A stretch of 11,661 nt of DNA, taken from assembly GCA_910585795.1 (NCBI GenBank), contig CAJUFV010000016.1:1-11661 (forward strand), read 5' to 3'. This document shows, in pieces, positions 1 through 7,049 of the stretch. Positions within the stretch are counted from its first letter, which is position 1, and each line of letters opens with the position of its first letter. The notes below the pieces were generated by a model. It was not told where the DNA came from and did no database searches. It was given only the letters and a program-made list of their open reading frames with translations. The DNA comes from an uncultured Clostridia bacterium. GTDB taxonomy: Bacteria; Bacillota; Clostridia; UBA1381. Both the position numbers and the translations under genes were made by a program.

Positions 1-654
1 ATACAGCAAATGCAGTATACTTCCGGCAACAACAAAAATGTGAAATACCGAATGCGTATACTTTTTCTTTTTTAAAAAATAATAAAATAGCGCGCCTATG
101 GTATAGCAAATTCCTCCTAACAACAAATATATTGTACCGCCGCGTTCAAGCATAAATGGCAGCGCCTTCCACGCGCCGACAATGCACCAGCCCATAACAA
201 GATAACATATGGCGGAAAAAATCTTAAATGATTTTATATCTATTGAATTAAGAGTTATACCTACTATTGCCGCCAGCCATACAATACCGAAAAGTGTCCA
301 GCCGAGCGCGGCGCTGTATTCCCGCAGAGCGCAGAGACATATGGGAGTATAGGTTCCGGCAATCAGTACGAATATTGAGCAGTGGTCAATAATCTGGAAT
401 ACTTTTTTTGCTGTAAGGTCAGGTTTAAGCCCGTGATATATGCTGGAAAACGTATACAGAAGTATCATTGATGTACCGTAAATTGCTCCGCTTATAATCC
501 CGTATATATTTTTGTGTACTGCCGCGATAATAACGCATAGTGTAATGGCGGCGATACCCAGCGCTCCTCCAGCAATGTGTGAAATCATATTGAATATTTC
601 TTCTTCGTGAGTATATGGAGGCAGTTTTCTTTCAGATAATTTTTCTCTTTTCAT
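1..654 (-). CDS. trhA: Hemolysin III / TrhA (PAQR-type) membrane protein, C-terminus cut by window edge
   Basis: The reading frame is open for 218 codons from an ATG at 654 to the left edge, so it was read by hand. The predicted protein is a seven-helix integral membrane protein of the PAQR/hemolysin III family. Visible signatures are an N-terminal E-x(2)-FNMISHIAGG segment (residues 19-30), SSIYH (70-74), DHCSIFVLIAGTYTP (90-104) and a C-terminal HSVFHIFVVAGS..H segment (201-215). The conserved His and Asp residues are those thought to bind a metal in this family. Members run to about 210-225 residues, so only a few residues should be missing. An AGGAG lies 8 nt before the ATG. The gene follows the extracytoplasmic sensor-like ORF by 44 nt with no terminator seen, so it may end the blaI operon. 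The family is linked to membrane-fluidity homeostasis; haemolytic activity is historical and not implied here. Confidence 0.9.
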   Translation of the reverse strand, partial: MKREKLSERKLPPYTHEEEIFNMISHIAGGALGIAAITLCVIIAAVHKNIYGIISGAIYGTSMILLYTFSSIYHGLKPDLTAKKVFQIIDHCSIFVLIAGTYTPICLCALREYSAALGWTLFGIVWLAAIVGITLNSIDIKSFKIFSAICYLVMGWCIVGAWKALPFMLERGGTIYLLLGGICYTIGALFYYFLKKKKYTHSVFHIFVVAGSILHLLY

Positions 655-698
655 ATTTTAGGCTCCTGTCATTAGAAAATTTACTGATAGTTTAACAT

Positions 699-1487
699 TT
701 ATTCAATTGTTTCCTGATATTTTTGAGAGAATTCCTCAAGATAGCTACTGTTACTGTCTGCGTTATTGAGAGCGTTGGTAATTTTTACGCTCTCCCGCAT
801 TGCTTCCTCGTCTTCCTGTTGTTTATCCTCAACTGCAAGGCGGCCTTCTTTCCATGTTATTTCAGCGGTAATGTCGTCTTCGAGTCTGTAATATTCTCTA
901 AACTCATCAATATAATTTGTTCCTGCATAATCGCTGAGGGTAACCTCGTCGAGTGCCTGTCCCAATGGTGTGTCATCTGTTACAAATTCGGTGAAATGCA
1001 TTGTTTGTTTTAATTCCTCAAATGGCACAGAGTAAATTTCAGCCATCTTTTTACACGGTATCATATTGTATGTGACAGTTTCGTTTATATCGGACGGCAT
1101 ATCAGCGGAAAGCTGATATTGCGCGCGCAATTCATCAAGCGTTATATTTTCTTTTTCCTCGCTATCAGTTATTGTTTTTCCGGTTATATCCACAAAGCTG
1201 TCATTATACGGATGTTTTGGGGACATATACGGATTGACCATAGCCAGAGTTTCCTGTGGATGTATAGTTGCTGTTACGATACCGATGTCATTAGTATTTG
1301 AATAAATCTTTGTACTGTCTGACGCAATACTGTTTATAAATCCGGCTGCGCCTGAGATAATTATCGCTGTAAATACAGATATGCCTGTGATAATACCGCG
1401 TTTTTTATTTGAGGTTATCGCAGTAAAATGTTTCTCTACAGTTTTTCTGCTGCCGTTCATTTCGGTTGTATAATTTTTTTTGAACAT
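699..1487 (-). CDS. Membrane-anchored extracytoplasmic protein; probable detached C-terminal half of a BlaR1-type sensor
   Basis: 262 residues. A cytosolic basic stretch (residues 1-30) precedes one hydrophobic helix (about 31-51, starting KKRGIITGISVF), and then about 210 hydrophilic residues that should lie outside the cell. The N-terminal 30 residues (MNGSRKTVEKHFTAITSNKKR, residues 10-30) resemble the linker that follows the peptidase domain in one-piece M56/BlaR1 proteins, just before their last membrane helix. The outer part has acidic helix-like segments: LDELRAQYQLSADMPSDI (117-134), IYSVPFEELKQTM (151-163), DTPLGQALDEVTLSDY (172-187) and FREYYRLEDDITAEITW (196-212). The first and last look like imperfect repeats, and the pattern recalls short 'Y-G-I-P-x-E-E-L / D-T-P-L' modules in other clostridial envelope proteins (inference from memory). 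An AAGGAG lies 9 nt before the ATG, and the gap to the peptidase stop is 17 nt. The likely role is sensing or gating for the BlaI circuit; the ligand is unknown. Confidence 0.75.
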   Translation of the reverse strand: MFKKNYTTEMNGSRKTVEKHFTAITSNKKRGIITGISVFTAIIISGAAGFINSIASDSTKIYSNTNDIGIVTATIHPQETLAMVNPYMSPKHPYNDSFVDITGKTITDSEEKENITLDELRAQYQLSADMPSDINETVTYNMIPCKKMAEIYSVPFEELKQTMHFTEFVTDDTPLGQALDEVTLSDYAGTNYIDEFREYYRLEDDITAEITWKEGRLAVEDKQQEDEEAMRESVKITNALNNADSNSSYLEEFSQKYQETIE

Positions 1488-1504
1488 ACTTGTTTTCTCC
1501 TTTC

Positions 1505-2311
1505 TTATGAATGTATCAAACTTAATATTGTTTTCATATATTTCTTTTTTTCTTCTTCTCCCATATTTTTTGTGACTTCAGCATCACAAGAGATTTCGCA
1601 TGCTTCGTTTATGTTTGACGTGATAATATAGGCTATGGGATTAAACCAGTGTATACCGTTTATAATCAGGGCAACCCATTTATACAGCAGGTCACGGCGC
1701 TTGTAATGCGTAAGCTCGTGCATAAGCACAAGGTTCAGACACGTCTCCATATTTGTGTCAGGCAGGTATATTACAGGTCGTATAATACCGATGAGCATTG
1801 GTGATAACCGGTCGACAGAGATACGTATACGAGGTGTTTTTGATATTCCGACACGGCGCGCAGCTTCGGATATATCGATATACGCTTTGCGCGAGCCGGC
1901 TTTCTTTTTGACAAGAAATATCCAGTAGCTTATAAGCGCGGACATTATATATACAGCAGTTCCGAATGCCCACGCGTACGCAACGGTATTTCTCCAGACG
2001 GTTTGTACGGACGCCTGTTCAGTATTGCCAGCTTGTGAGTTGTCTGCGGGCAGGGTGATATTGTCTGTATTGTTACTGTTCGCTCTGTTACCGGTTGCCG
2101 GCATTAAAAATGACGGCGGCGGAAACGACGAATATGTATAACATTTTATAGGAATAGGAAAGACCAGCGTTATAAGCGCGGTTATCCATATGTAATATTG
2201 CCATTTCGGCGAAAAATGCTTTGATGTTACAGGCTTTAGAGCTATCAGCAAAAGTGAGACGGCGGAGCCTGTTATGGATAAAATTAATACAATTCTGAAA
2301 AGCAAAAACAT
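1505..2311 (-). CDS. blaR1: M56-family (BlaR1/MecR1-type) membrane zinc metallopeptidase, short form
   Basis: 268 residues. Hydrophobic helices lie at about 3-25, 38-55, 110-134 and 213-231. The zinc protease motif HELTH is at 198-202 (MHELTHYKRRD), followed by EISCD (239-243), which supplies the expected third-ligand glutamate in the position of E-x-x-CD of M56 enzymes. In the family this cytoplasmic-face protease is switched on by an outside signal and causes destruction of the BlaI repressor. A hydrophilic, Asn/Thr/Gln-rich loop (about 62-105) is probably external. The protein stops at KYMKTILSLIHS, where one-piece BlaR1 proteins continue through a linker, a last helix and an external sensor domain. 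That missing part appears to be the next ORF, in another frame. The start is 4 nt after the blaI stop with only a weak GGATT site, so translation is probably coupled. No penicillin-binding sensor domain is present, so beta-lactam sensing cannot be assumed. Confidence 0.85.
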   Translation of the reverse strand: MFLLFRIVLILSITGSAVSLLLIALKPVTSKHFSPKWQYYIWITALITLVFPIPIKCYTYSSFPPPSFLMPATGNRANSNNTDNITLPADNSQAGNTEQASVQTVWRNTVAYAWAFGTAVYIMSALISYWIFLVKKKAGSRKAYIDISEAARRVGISKTPRIRISVDRLSPMLIGIIRPVIYLPDTNMETCLNLVLMHELTHYKRRDLLYKWVALIINGIHWFNPIAYIITSNINEACEISCDAEVTKNMGEEEKKKYMKTILSLIHS

Positions 2312-2315
2312 AATG

Positions 2316-2684
2316 TTAATCCAATCTAAACATATTTTTTAGTTCATTTATATCTTTTTCACTCAGTTCCTTATTATCATAAAGAGCCGCAACGAGATTT
2401 TTGACTGAGCCTGAAAAAACGCGGTCAAGCAGTGATTTTGTGGTGCTTACCTTGTAATCGTTTTCATTAAGAATAGGGTAGTAGTAATGAGAACGTCCGT
2501 TTTTTTTGAAAGCAGCAGCGCCTTTTTCGCACATACGCATAAGCAGTGTGGAAACGGTTGTTATTTTCCAGTTTTTGTCTGACAGCCGCTCCATAATTTT
2601 CTGCGCGGAAAGTGGCTTGTCACTTTTCCATAATATTTTCATAAGCTCCAGTTCGCTTTCTGTAATAGATTTGTTTGCCGGCAT
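2316..2684 (-). CDS. blaI: BlaI/MecI/CopY-family winged-helix repressor
   Basis: 122 residues from the ATG at 2684. A GTG nine bases upstream (2693) is in frame, but it overlaps the GAGGAG ribosome site (2693-2698). The ATG sits 8 nt from that site and is the better start. The N-terminal winged helix (ITESELELMKILWKSDKPLSAQKI, then WKITTVSTLLMRMCEKG at 39-55 as recognition helix, and a wing with GRSHYYYPIL) and the C-terminal dimerisation helices (about 75-120) match the BlaI family. In staphylococcal BlaI, cleavage occurs at an Asn-Phe bond in the dimer domain; the aligned residues here look like Ala-Leu (LVAALYDNKELS), so the cleavage position may differ (inference). It is first in the operon, followed by the M56 peptidase. 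Two TACA/TGTA dyads lie in its promoter, so autorepression is expected. Confidence 0.93.
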   Translation of the reverse strand: MPANKSITESELELMKILWKSDKPLSAQKIMERLSDKNWKITTVSTLLMRMCEKGAAAFKKNGRSHYYYPILNENDYKVSTTKSLLDRVFSGSVKNLVAALYDNKELSEKDINELKNMFRLD

Positions 2685-2692
2685 AGTATACA

Positions 2693-2698
2693 CTCCTC
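2693..2698 (-). promoter_or_regulatory. Ribosome binding site that decides the blaI start
   Basis: GAGGAG on the minus strand, 8 nt before the ATG at 2684. The in-frame GTG at 2693 overlaps the site itself and so cannot be the start it serves. Confidence 0.75.
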
Positions 2699-2701
2699 TA
2701 T

Positions 2702-2727
2702 ATTAAAATTACAATTGTAGTTTAAAT
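2702..2727. promoter_or_regulatory. BlaI operator 1 (predicted)
   Basis: The core is a perfect palindrome TACAATTGTA (2710-2719). Matching flanks ATTAAAAT/GTTTAAAT extend it to a 26-bp imperfect dyad centred at 2714.5. It fits the TACA-N2-TGTA core of BlaI/MecI operators. It covers the predicted transcription start (about 2722-2724) of the blaI operon, a repressing position. Confidence 0.75.
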
Positions 2728-2729
2728 AT

Positions 2730-2758
2730 ATTCTACACCTGTAGTTTGAAATTGTCAA
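2730..2758 (-). promoter_or_regulatory. Promoter of the blaI operon
   Basis: On the minus strand, -35 TTGACA (2753-2758), a 17-bp spacer, and -10 TAGAAT (2730-2735). The spacer and -10 carry BlaI operator 2, and operator 1 covers the start site. Confidence 0.85.
2733..2744. promoter_or_regulatory. BlaI operator 2 (predicted)
   Basis: CTACA-CC-TGTAG is a 5-bp-arm dyad with the BlaI core, centred at 2738.5. That is 24 bp from operator 1. It overlaps the -10 hexamer and spacer of the blaI promoter. Confidence 0.7.
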
Positions 2759-2779
2759 TAGTTTTTCTATAAATAATTT

Positions 2780-2809
2780 TTCACATAATAACTATGTTTT
2801 GCATATACT
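2780..2809 (+). promoter_or_regulatory. Probable asnB promoter
   Basis: TTCACA (2780-2785), an 18-bp spacer, and TATACT (2804-2809). The predicted start at about 2816 gives a leader of some 23 nt, with the GGAGGGG site 10 nt in. It is divergent from the blaI promoter; the BlaI dyads lie about 70-110 bp upstream of this start. Confidence 0.5.
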
Positions 2810-2838
2810 ACAATAAAATAATGATGGAGGGGATTGAT

Positions 2839-4689
2839 ATGTGCGGGATATGCGGATTTATAAATTTTAAGACAAACCTTGTTAAAAATGAAGGAGAAAA
2901 TAAAGCAATCGCATATAAAATGGCAAAAAAGCTGCGTCACAGAGGACCGGATTCATGGGGAGAATGGGCAGGTGAGCATGCTGTTTTTGCTCATAGCCGT
3001 CTTGCCGTAATTGATGTGGAAAACGGACTTCAGCCTATGAAACGGACGGTCGAAGGTCATGAATTCGTTATAACATATAACGGGGAGTTATATAATACGG
3101 CTGATTTAAGGCGTGACCTTGAAAGCTACGGATATGATTTTACAACTGCCTCAGATACGGAAGTGCTTTTATACGCTTATATACATTACGGAGAAAAGTG
3201 TGCCGGAATGTTGAATGGTATATATGCTTTTGCAATATGGGATTCTATGCGTCAGCGTGTTTTTGTTTGCCGTGATAGATTTGGCGTTAAGCCGTTTTTC
3301 TATACATATAAAAATGACGCGATGATTTTTGCGTCTGAACTCAAATCGTTGTTTGAATATCCTGATTTAGAGCCGGTTCTTGACAAAACAGGCTTGTGCG
3401 AGTTATTTGCCCTAAGCCCTGCCAGAACACAGGGAGTGGGTGTATTTAAGGATGTGTTGGAGCTTCGTCCTGCTCACTATATGATAATAGACCGAAACGG
3501 AGCGAAAATAAAGCGTTACTGGTCTCTTAAAAGTGCTGCTCATACTGACAGCTATGATGAGACTATTGAAAAGGTGCGATACCTTGTCAATGATACGGTA
3601 AAGCGTCAGCTTATATCAGACGTGCCGGTTGCCACATTCCTTTCGGGAGGCTTAGATTCAAGCGTGATTACAGCGATAGGCGCTATTGAAAAAGCAAAGG
3701 CCGGCGAGCGTCTTTCCACATATTCCTTTGATTATGAGGATAACAGTAAATATTTCAAGGCATCACATTTTCAGCCTGACAGTGATACTCAGTGGGTGCC
3801 AAGAATGGTGGAAGAATTTCGTACAAATCATACATATCTTGTGTGTCCGAATAATATGCTTACAGACCTGTTGGAGGAGGCACTGCTTGCGAAGGATTTA
3901 CCGGGTATGGCGGATGTTGATGCTTCATTGCTTTATTTCTGCCGTGAGGTGAAAAAAAATCATACGGTGGTGCTGTCGGGAGAATGTTCTGATGAAATTT
4001 TCGGAGGTTATCCATGGTTTCGGGAAAAGAAAGCATTTGAAACCCCGGCATTCCCATGGTGCTATGACCTTTCTTTACGCAATAACATATTGCTGCCCAG
4101 TGTAAGTGAAACACTTGACCTGGACGGATATTCGCGTATGCGCTATGAAGAGAGTATTGCTGAAACGCCCGTATTTGAAGGAGACAGTGAGGAAGAAAAG
4201 CGCAGAAGAGAAATTTCATATCTGAATATCAACTGGTTTATGACAAATCTTCTGGACAGAAAGGACAGAATGAGTATGGCCAGCGGACTGGAGGTTCGTG
4301 TACCGTTTTGTGACCACCGTCTTGTAGAGTATGTATGGAATATTCCTTGGGAGATGAAAAATAAGGATAACATTTCTAAGAATGTTCTGCGTGAAGCGGC
4401 AAAGGGTATTCTGCCGGAGGATGTAAGAGTAAGAAGAAAAAGTCCGTATCCAAAGACGCATAATCCGCATTATGAGGAGGCTGTCAAAGCTCTGCTTGAC
4501 GGAGTTATTTCAGATTCCAACGCTCCTATTCTTGCGCTGTGTGATAGAGAAAAGCTGTCGGCGCTGTTAAATGGTTCATCAGATTACGGCAAACCGTTTT
4601 TTGGTCAGCTTATGGCCGGACCGCAGTTTATTGGATATATTCTGCAAATGAATTACCTTTTAAGAGATTATCATGTAAAAATAATGTAA
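2839..4689 (+). CDS. asnB: Asparagine synthetase (glutamine-hydrolysing), AsnB family
   Basis: 616 residues. The start is the ATG at 2839, not the in-frame ATG at 2794: GGAGGGG (2826-2832) lies 6 nt before it, and the resulting MCGICGF puts the glutaminase nucleophile at Cys2, which must be exposed by loss of Met1. The N-terminal class II glutamine amidotransferase domain (about 2-210) shows RHRGPDSWG (33-41), HSRLAVID (52-59), YNGELYN (80-86) and SDTEVLL (105-111). The C-terminal synthetase domain has the ATP-binding PP-loop SGGLDSS (269-275) and SGECSDEIFGGYPWF (380-394). The reaction is aspartate + glutamine + ATP to asparagine + glutamate + AMP + PPi in the cytosol. Some family members amidate diaminopimelate in peptidoglycan instead (established for B. 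subtilis AsnB), so a wall role is possible beside the BlaI/BlaR genes, but the sequence alone does not decide it. It is monocistronic, with a strong terminator after it. Confidence 0.95.
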   Translation: MCGICGFINFKTNLVKNEGENKAIAYKMAKKLRHRGPDSWGEWAGEHAVFAHSRLAVIDVENGLQPMKRTVEGHEFVITYNGELYNTADLRRDLESYGYDFTTASDTEVLLYAYIHYGEKCAGMLNGIYAFAIWDSMRQRVFVCRDRFGVKPFFYTYKNDAMIFASELKSLFEYPDLEPVLDKTGLCELFALSPARTQGVGVFKDVLELRPAHYMIIDRNGAKIKRYWSLKSAAHTDSYDETIEKVRYLVNDTVKRQLISDVPVATFLSGGLDSSVITAIGAIEKAKAGERLSTYSFDYEDNSKYFKASHFQPDSDTQWVPRMVEEFRTNHTYLVCPNNMLTDLLEEALLAKDLPGMADVDASLLYFCREVKKNHTVVLSGECSDEIFGGYPWFREKKAFETPAFPWCYDLSLRNNILLPSVSETLDLDGYSRMRYEESIAETPVFEGDSEEEKRRREISYLNINWFMTNLLDRKDRMSMASGLEVRVPFCDHRLVEYVWNIPWEMKNKDNISKNVLREAAKGILPEDVRVRRKSPYPKTHNPHYEEAVKALLDGVISDSNAPILALCDREKLSALLNGSSDYGKPFFGQLMAGPQFIGYILQMNYLLRDYHVKIM

Positions 4690-4695
4690 AGCAGG

Positions 4696-4732
4696 AATAA
4701 GATGTATCTTTGCTAAGATACATCTTATTTTT
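4696..4732 (+). terminator. Intrinsic terminator after asnB
   Basis: A perfect 15-bp stem (4696-4710 with 4715-4729) has a TGCT loop and runs into TTTTT (4728-4732). It starts 6 nt after the asnB stop. Confidence 0.9.
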
Positions 4733-4763
4733 GCTTGAGACGAGAATGGAACGTAAAAATATC

Positions 4764-4792
4764 TTTACAAACAGTATATAAAGTTATATAAT
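4764..4792 (+). promoter_or_regulatory. Promoter of proBA
   Basis: TTTACA (4764-4769), a 17-bp spacer, and TATAAT (4787-4792). The predicted start at about 4799 leaves a leader of about 80 nt before proB. Confidence 0.8.
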
Positions 4793-4824
4793 AATTAGTA
4801 ATTAATATTTTTAAAATGACATTT

Positions 4825-4852
4825 GAAAATGCTTGTTGATTGGAGCGTTTTC
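4825..4852 (+). other. Small hairpin in the proB leader
   Basis: GAAAATGC (4825-4832) can pair with GCGTTTTC (4845-4852), all eight positions with one G-U, around a 12-nt loop. A short T-rich stretch follows. No T-box specifier/anticodon-binding elements or leader peptide were recognised, so any role in attenuation is speculative. Confidence 0.3.
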
Positions 4853-4880
4853 TTCGATATTTTTATGAAAGGATTTAACT

Positions 4881-5702
4881 GTGATAATGAACGATATACA
4901 AAAGGATGTTTCAATGGCGCACAGAATAGTGGTTAAGGTGGGAACGTCAACACTTACATATGAGCAGGGAACAATGAATTTAAAGCTTATTGACCGTCTT
5001 TCGATGGTGCTGTCTGATTTGCGTAATCAGGGCAAGGAGATTATTCTTGTTTCGTCTGGAGCGATAGGAATAGCTCTGGGAAAGCTGGGTCTTTCTGAAA
5101 AGCCTAAGGATACAAAGGGAAAGCAGGCGGTTGCGGCTGTGGGACAGTGTGAGCTTATGTATCTTTATGACAAGATGTTTGGAGAATATAATAACACAGT
5201 CGCGCAGGTTCTTGTAACGCGTGATGATATAGCTATTCCGCGCAGAAAACGTAATATACAGAATACTGTGACTACACTGCTTGAAATGGGTATAATACCT
5301 GTAGTGAATGAAAATGACACAGTAAGCTATGATGAAATTGAAATTGGTGATAACGATACGCTTTCGGCAGTGGTTGCCGAGATGGTTGACGCGGATTTGT
5401 TGCTGCTGTTTTCTGATATTGACGGCTTGTATGACGGAGACCCGCGTAAAAATAAAAATGCTGAATTAATTCCTGTGGTATATAATATTGATGAGGTAAG
5501 AGAGCTTGCCGGCGGAGCGGGAACAAGCCGCGGTACGGGAGGAATGGTAACTAAGCTGGAAGCGGCGGAGCGCGCGACAAGCGTGGGAATTCATATGATT
5601 ATCGCTAACGGGAACAATGTGGACGCTGTATATGATATATTGGACGGAAAACCGGTGGGAACTTTGTTTGTTTCTAAAAATTTTGAAAGGACAGAAAAGT
5701 AA
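4881..5702 (+). CDS. proB: Glutamate 5-kinase (short form, no PUA domain)
   Basis: 273 residues if begun at the GTG at 4881, where AGGA (4870-4873) is 7 nt upstream. An ATG at 4887 is 13 nt away and is the alternative, giving two residues fewer. The protein phosphorylates glutamate to gamma-glutamyl phosphate, the first step of proline synthesis. The amino-acid-kinase fold is seen in VVKVGTSTLT (17-26), ILVSSGAIGIALG (55-67), NENDTVS (143-149), DNDTLSA (157-163), FSDIDGLYDGDPR (177-189) and GTGGMVTKLEAA (218-229). E. coli ProB has about 367 residues with a C-terminal PUA domain. This one ends at the kinase domain, a known shorter class, so it is not truncated by mutation. Its stop overlaps the proA start by one base (TAATG), implying coupled translation with the next enzyme in the path. 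Confidence 0.95.
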   Translation: MIMNDIQKDVSMAHRIVVKVGTSTLTYEQGTMNLKLIDRLSMVLSDLRNQGKEIILVSSGAIGIALGKLGLSEKPKDTKGKQAVAAVGQCELMYLYDKMFGEYNNTVAQVLVTRDDIAIPRRKRNIQNTVTTLLEMGIIPVVNENDTVSYDEIEIGDNDTLSAVVAEMVDADLLLLFSDIDGLYDGDPRKNKNAELIPVVYNIDEVRELAGGAGTSRGTGGMVTKLEAAERATSVGIHMIIANGNNVDAVYDILDGKPVGTLFVSKNFERTEK

Positions 5703-6949
5703 TGAATGAATTAACGGAAAAATGCATTAAAGCTAAAGAAGCCGCTTCACGTCTTGTATCTGTCAGTACGGTGACGAAAGATATTGCTCTTGAGGCTATT
5801 GCTTGTGCTCTTGTTGAAAGAGCGGATGAAATTATTGACGCAAATAATTCTGATATAGAAAATGCCAAAAATAATGGTACGCGGCCGTCAATGCTTGACC
5901 GTCTTGCTTTAACAAGAGAAAGAATAGCCGGTATTGCGGAGGGAGTAAGACAGGTAAAGACGCTTAACGACCCTATAGGCGAGGTTACAAGAATGTGGAA
6001 ACGTCCTAACGGGCTTATGATAGGACAAAAAAGAGTACCTATGGGAGTCATTGCGATAATTTATGAGGCGCGTCCGAATGTGACTGTTGACGCGGCTGTG
6101 TTATGTCTTAAAACCTCTAACGCGTGTGTTTTACGCGGCGGCAGCGAGGCGATAAACTCAAATAAAGCAATTATGAGAATTATGCAGGATGCCGCGTATG
6201 GAGCGGGTATTCCGGAAGGAACGCTTAATATTATTGAGGATACCTCACGTGAAACTGCCGCGCGGCTTATGAAAATGAATGGATATATTGACCTGTTAAT
6301 TCCGCGCGGAGGTAAGGGACTGATTAAAAGTGTAGTGGAAAATGCAACGGTTCCTATAGTGGAAACAGCGGCCGGAAATTGTCATGTTTATGTTGACTGT
6401 GAGGCCGATTTGGATATGGCGCTTAAAATTGTGATTAACGCTAAAGCGCAGCGTCCGTCAGTATGTAATGCCGCGGAGACCTTGCTTGTGGACAGTAAAA
6501 TAGCCGAAAAATTTATTCCTGATGTATTCCGCGCGTTAAAAGAGAATAACGTTGAGATAAGAGCGGATAAAAAATCAAAAGATATTTTTTCTGATGTTAA
6601 AGATGTGTCGGAAGAAGATTATTATACCGAATATAACGACTATATTATATCGGTAAAGACAGTTGACGGCGTGGATGAGGCAATAGCGCATATAAATAAG
6701 TATAATACAAAACATTCTGAAGCTATTGTGACAAATAACTATGAACATGCACAGAAATTTTTAAATGAGGTTGACGCGGCGGCGGTATATGTGAACGCTT
6801 CGACAAGATTTACGGATGGCTTTGAATTTGGGTTTGGAGCAGAAATTGGTATCAGCACGCAGAAAATGCACGCCAGAGGCCCTATGGGACTTGAGGCTTT
6901 AACCTCTGTTAAATATATAATATATGGTGACGGACAGATAAGAGGATAA
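5702..6949 (+). CDS. proA: Glutamate-5-semialdehyde dehydrogenase (gamma-glutamyl phosphate reductase)
   Basis: 415 residues, the usual length. It reduces the ProB product with NADPH to glutamate-5-semialdehyde, which cyclises to the proline precursor pyrroline-5-carboxylate. Motifs: IYEARPNVTVDAA (120-132), LRGGSEAINSN (144-154), IDLLIPRGGKGL (196-207), VETAAGNCHVYVD (220-232), and the aldehyde dehydrogenase active-site region AQRPSVCNAAETLL (249-262) with the catalytic Cys at 255. The C-terminal segment with FGFGAEIGIST and ARGPMGLEALTS is also typical. An AAAGGA lies in the end of proB, and the ATG overlaps the proB stop by one base. The final enzyme gene, proC, is not in this window. Confidence 0.97.
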   Translation: MNELTEKCIKAKEAASRLVSVSTVTKDIALEAIACALVERADEIIDANNSDIENAKNNGTRPSMLDRLALTRERIAGIAEGVRQVKTLNDPIGEVTRMWKRPNGLMIGQKRVPMGVIAIIYEARPNVTVDAAVLCLKTSNACVLRGGSEAINSNKAIMRIMQDAAYGAGIPEGTLNIIEDTSRETAARLMKMNGYIDLLIPRGGKGLIKSVVENATVPIVETAAGNCHVYVDCEADLDMALKIVINAKAQRPSVCNAAETLLVDSKIAEKFIPDVFRALKENNVEIRADKKSKDIFSDVKDVSEEDYYTEYNDYIISVKTVDGVDEAIAHINKYNTKHSEAIVTNNYEHAQKFLNEVDAAAVYVNASTRFTDGFEFGFGAEIGISTQKMHARGPMGLEALTSVKYIIYGDGQIRG

Positions 6950-6983
6950 AGATAAAAAAATTGTATGTAGAATTTTTTCGCTT

Positions 6984-7026
6984 AAACAAATAACGAGCCG
7001 CGTGTCACGCGGCTTGTTATTTGTTT
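6984..7026. terminator. Long bidirectional terminator hairpin between proA and the LytTR operon
   Basis: The arms 6984-7004 and 7006-7026 pair over 21 positions with one G-T, with a G+C-rich core (GCCGCG/CGCGGC) next to a tiny loop. The outer arm is A-rich on one side and T-rich on the other, so both transcripts end in TTATTTGTTT. It lies between two convergent operons (proBA from the left, LytTR/DUF3021 from the right). Confidence 0.8.
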
Positions 7027-7049
7027 GTAATATGATATTGGTAAACGTA

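Noticed and set aside
2316..2693. Beta-lactam resistance locus
   Set aside because: BlaI and an M56 protein are present, but there is no beta-lactamase, no PBP2a and no penicillin-binding sensor domain, so resistance cannot be claimed.
2794..2838. Longer asnB start at the ATG at 2794
   Set aside because: It would bury the catalytic Cys of MCGICGF inside the chain; glutaminase activity needs it at the N-terminus, and the GGAGGGG site points to 2839.
3860..4470. Minus-strand ORFs inside asnB
   Set aside because: They are antisense shadows of a well-conserved gene, with no ribosome sites or recognisable domains.
4799..4880. T-box riboswitch before proB
   Set aside because: The leader is only about 80 nt and shows neither a T-box sequence nor a paired antiterminator/terminator.
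5674..6051. Minus-strand 125-codon ORF within proA
   Set aside because: It is antisense to the conserved proA coding sequence and matches no family signature.
6984..7026. Mobile-element or MITE end
   Set aside because: The long inverted repeat is single, lies between convergent genes, has a tiny loop and has no target-site duplication; a bidirectional terminator explains it.
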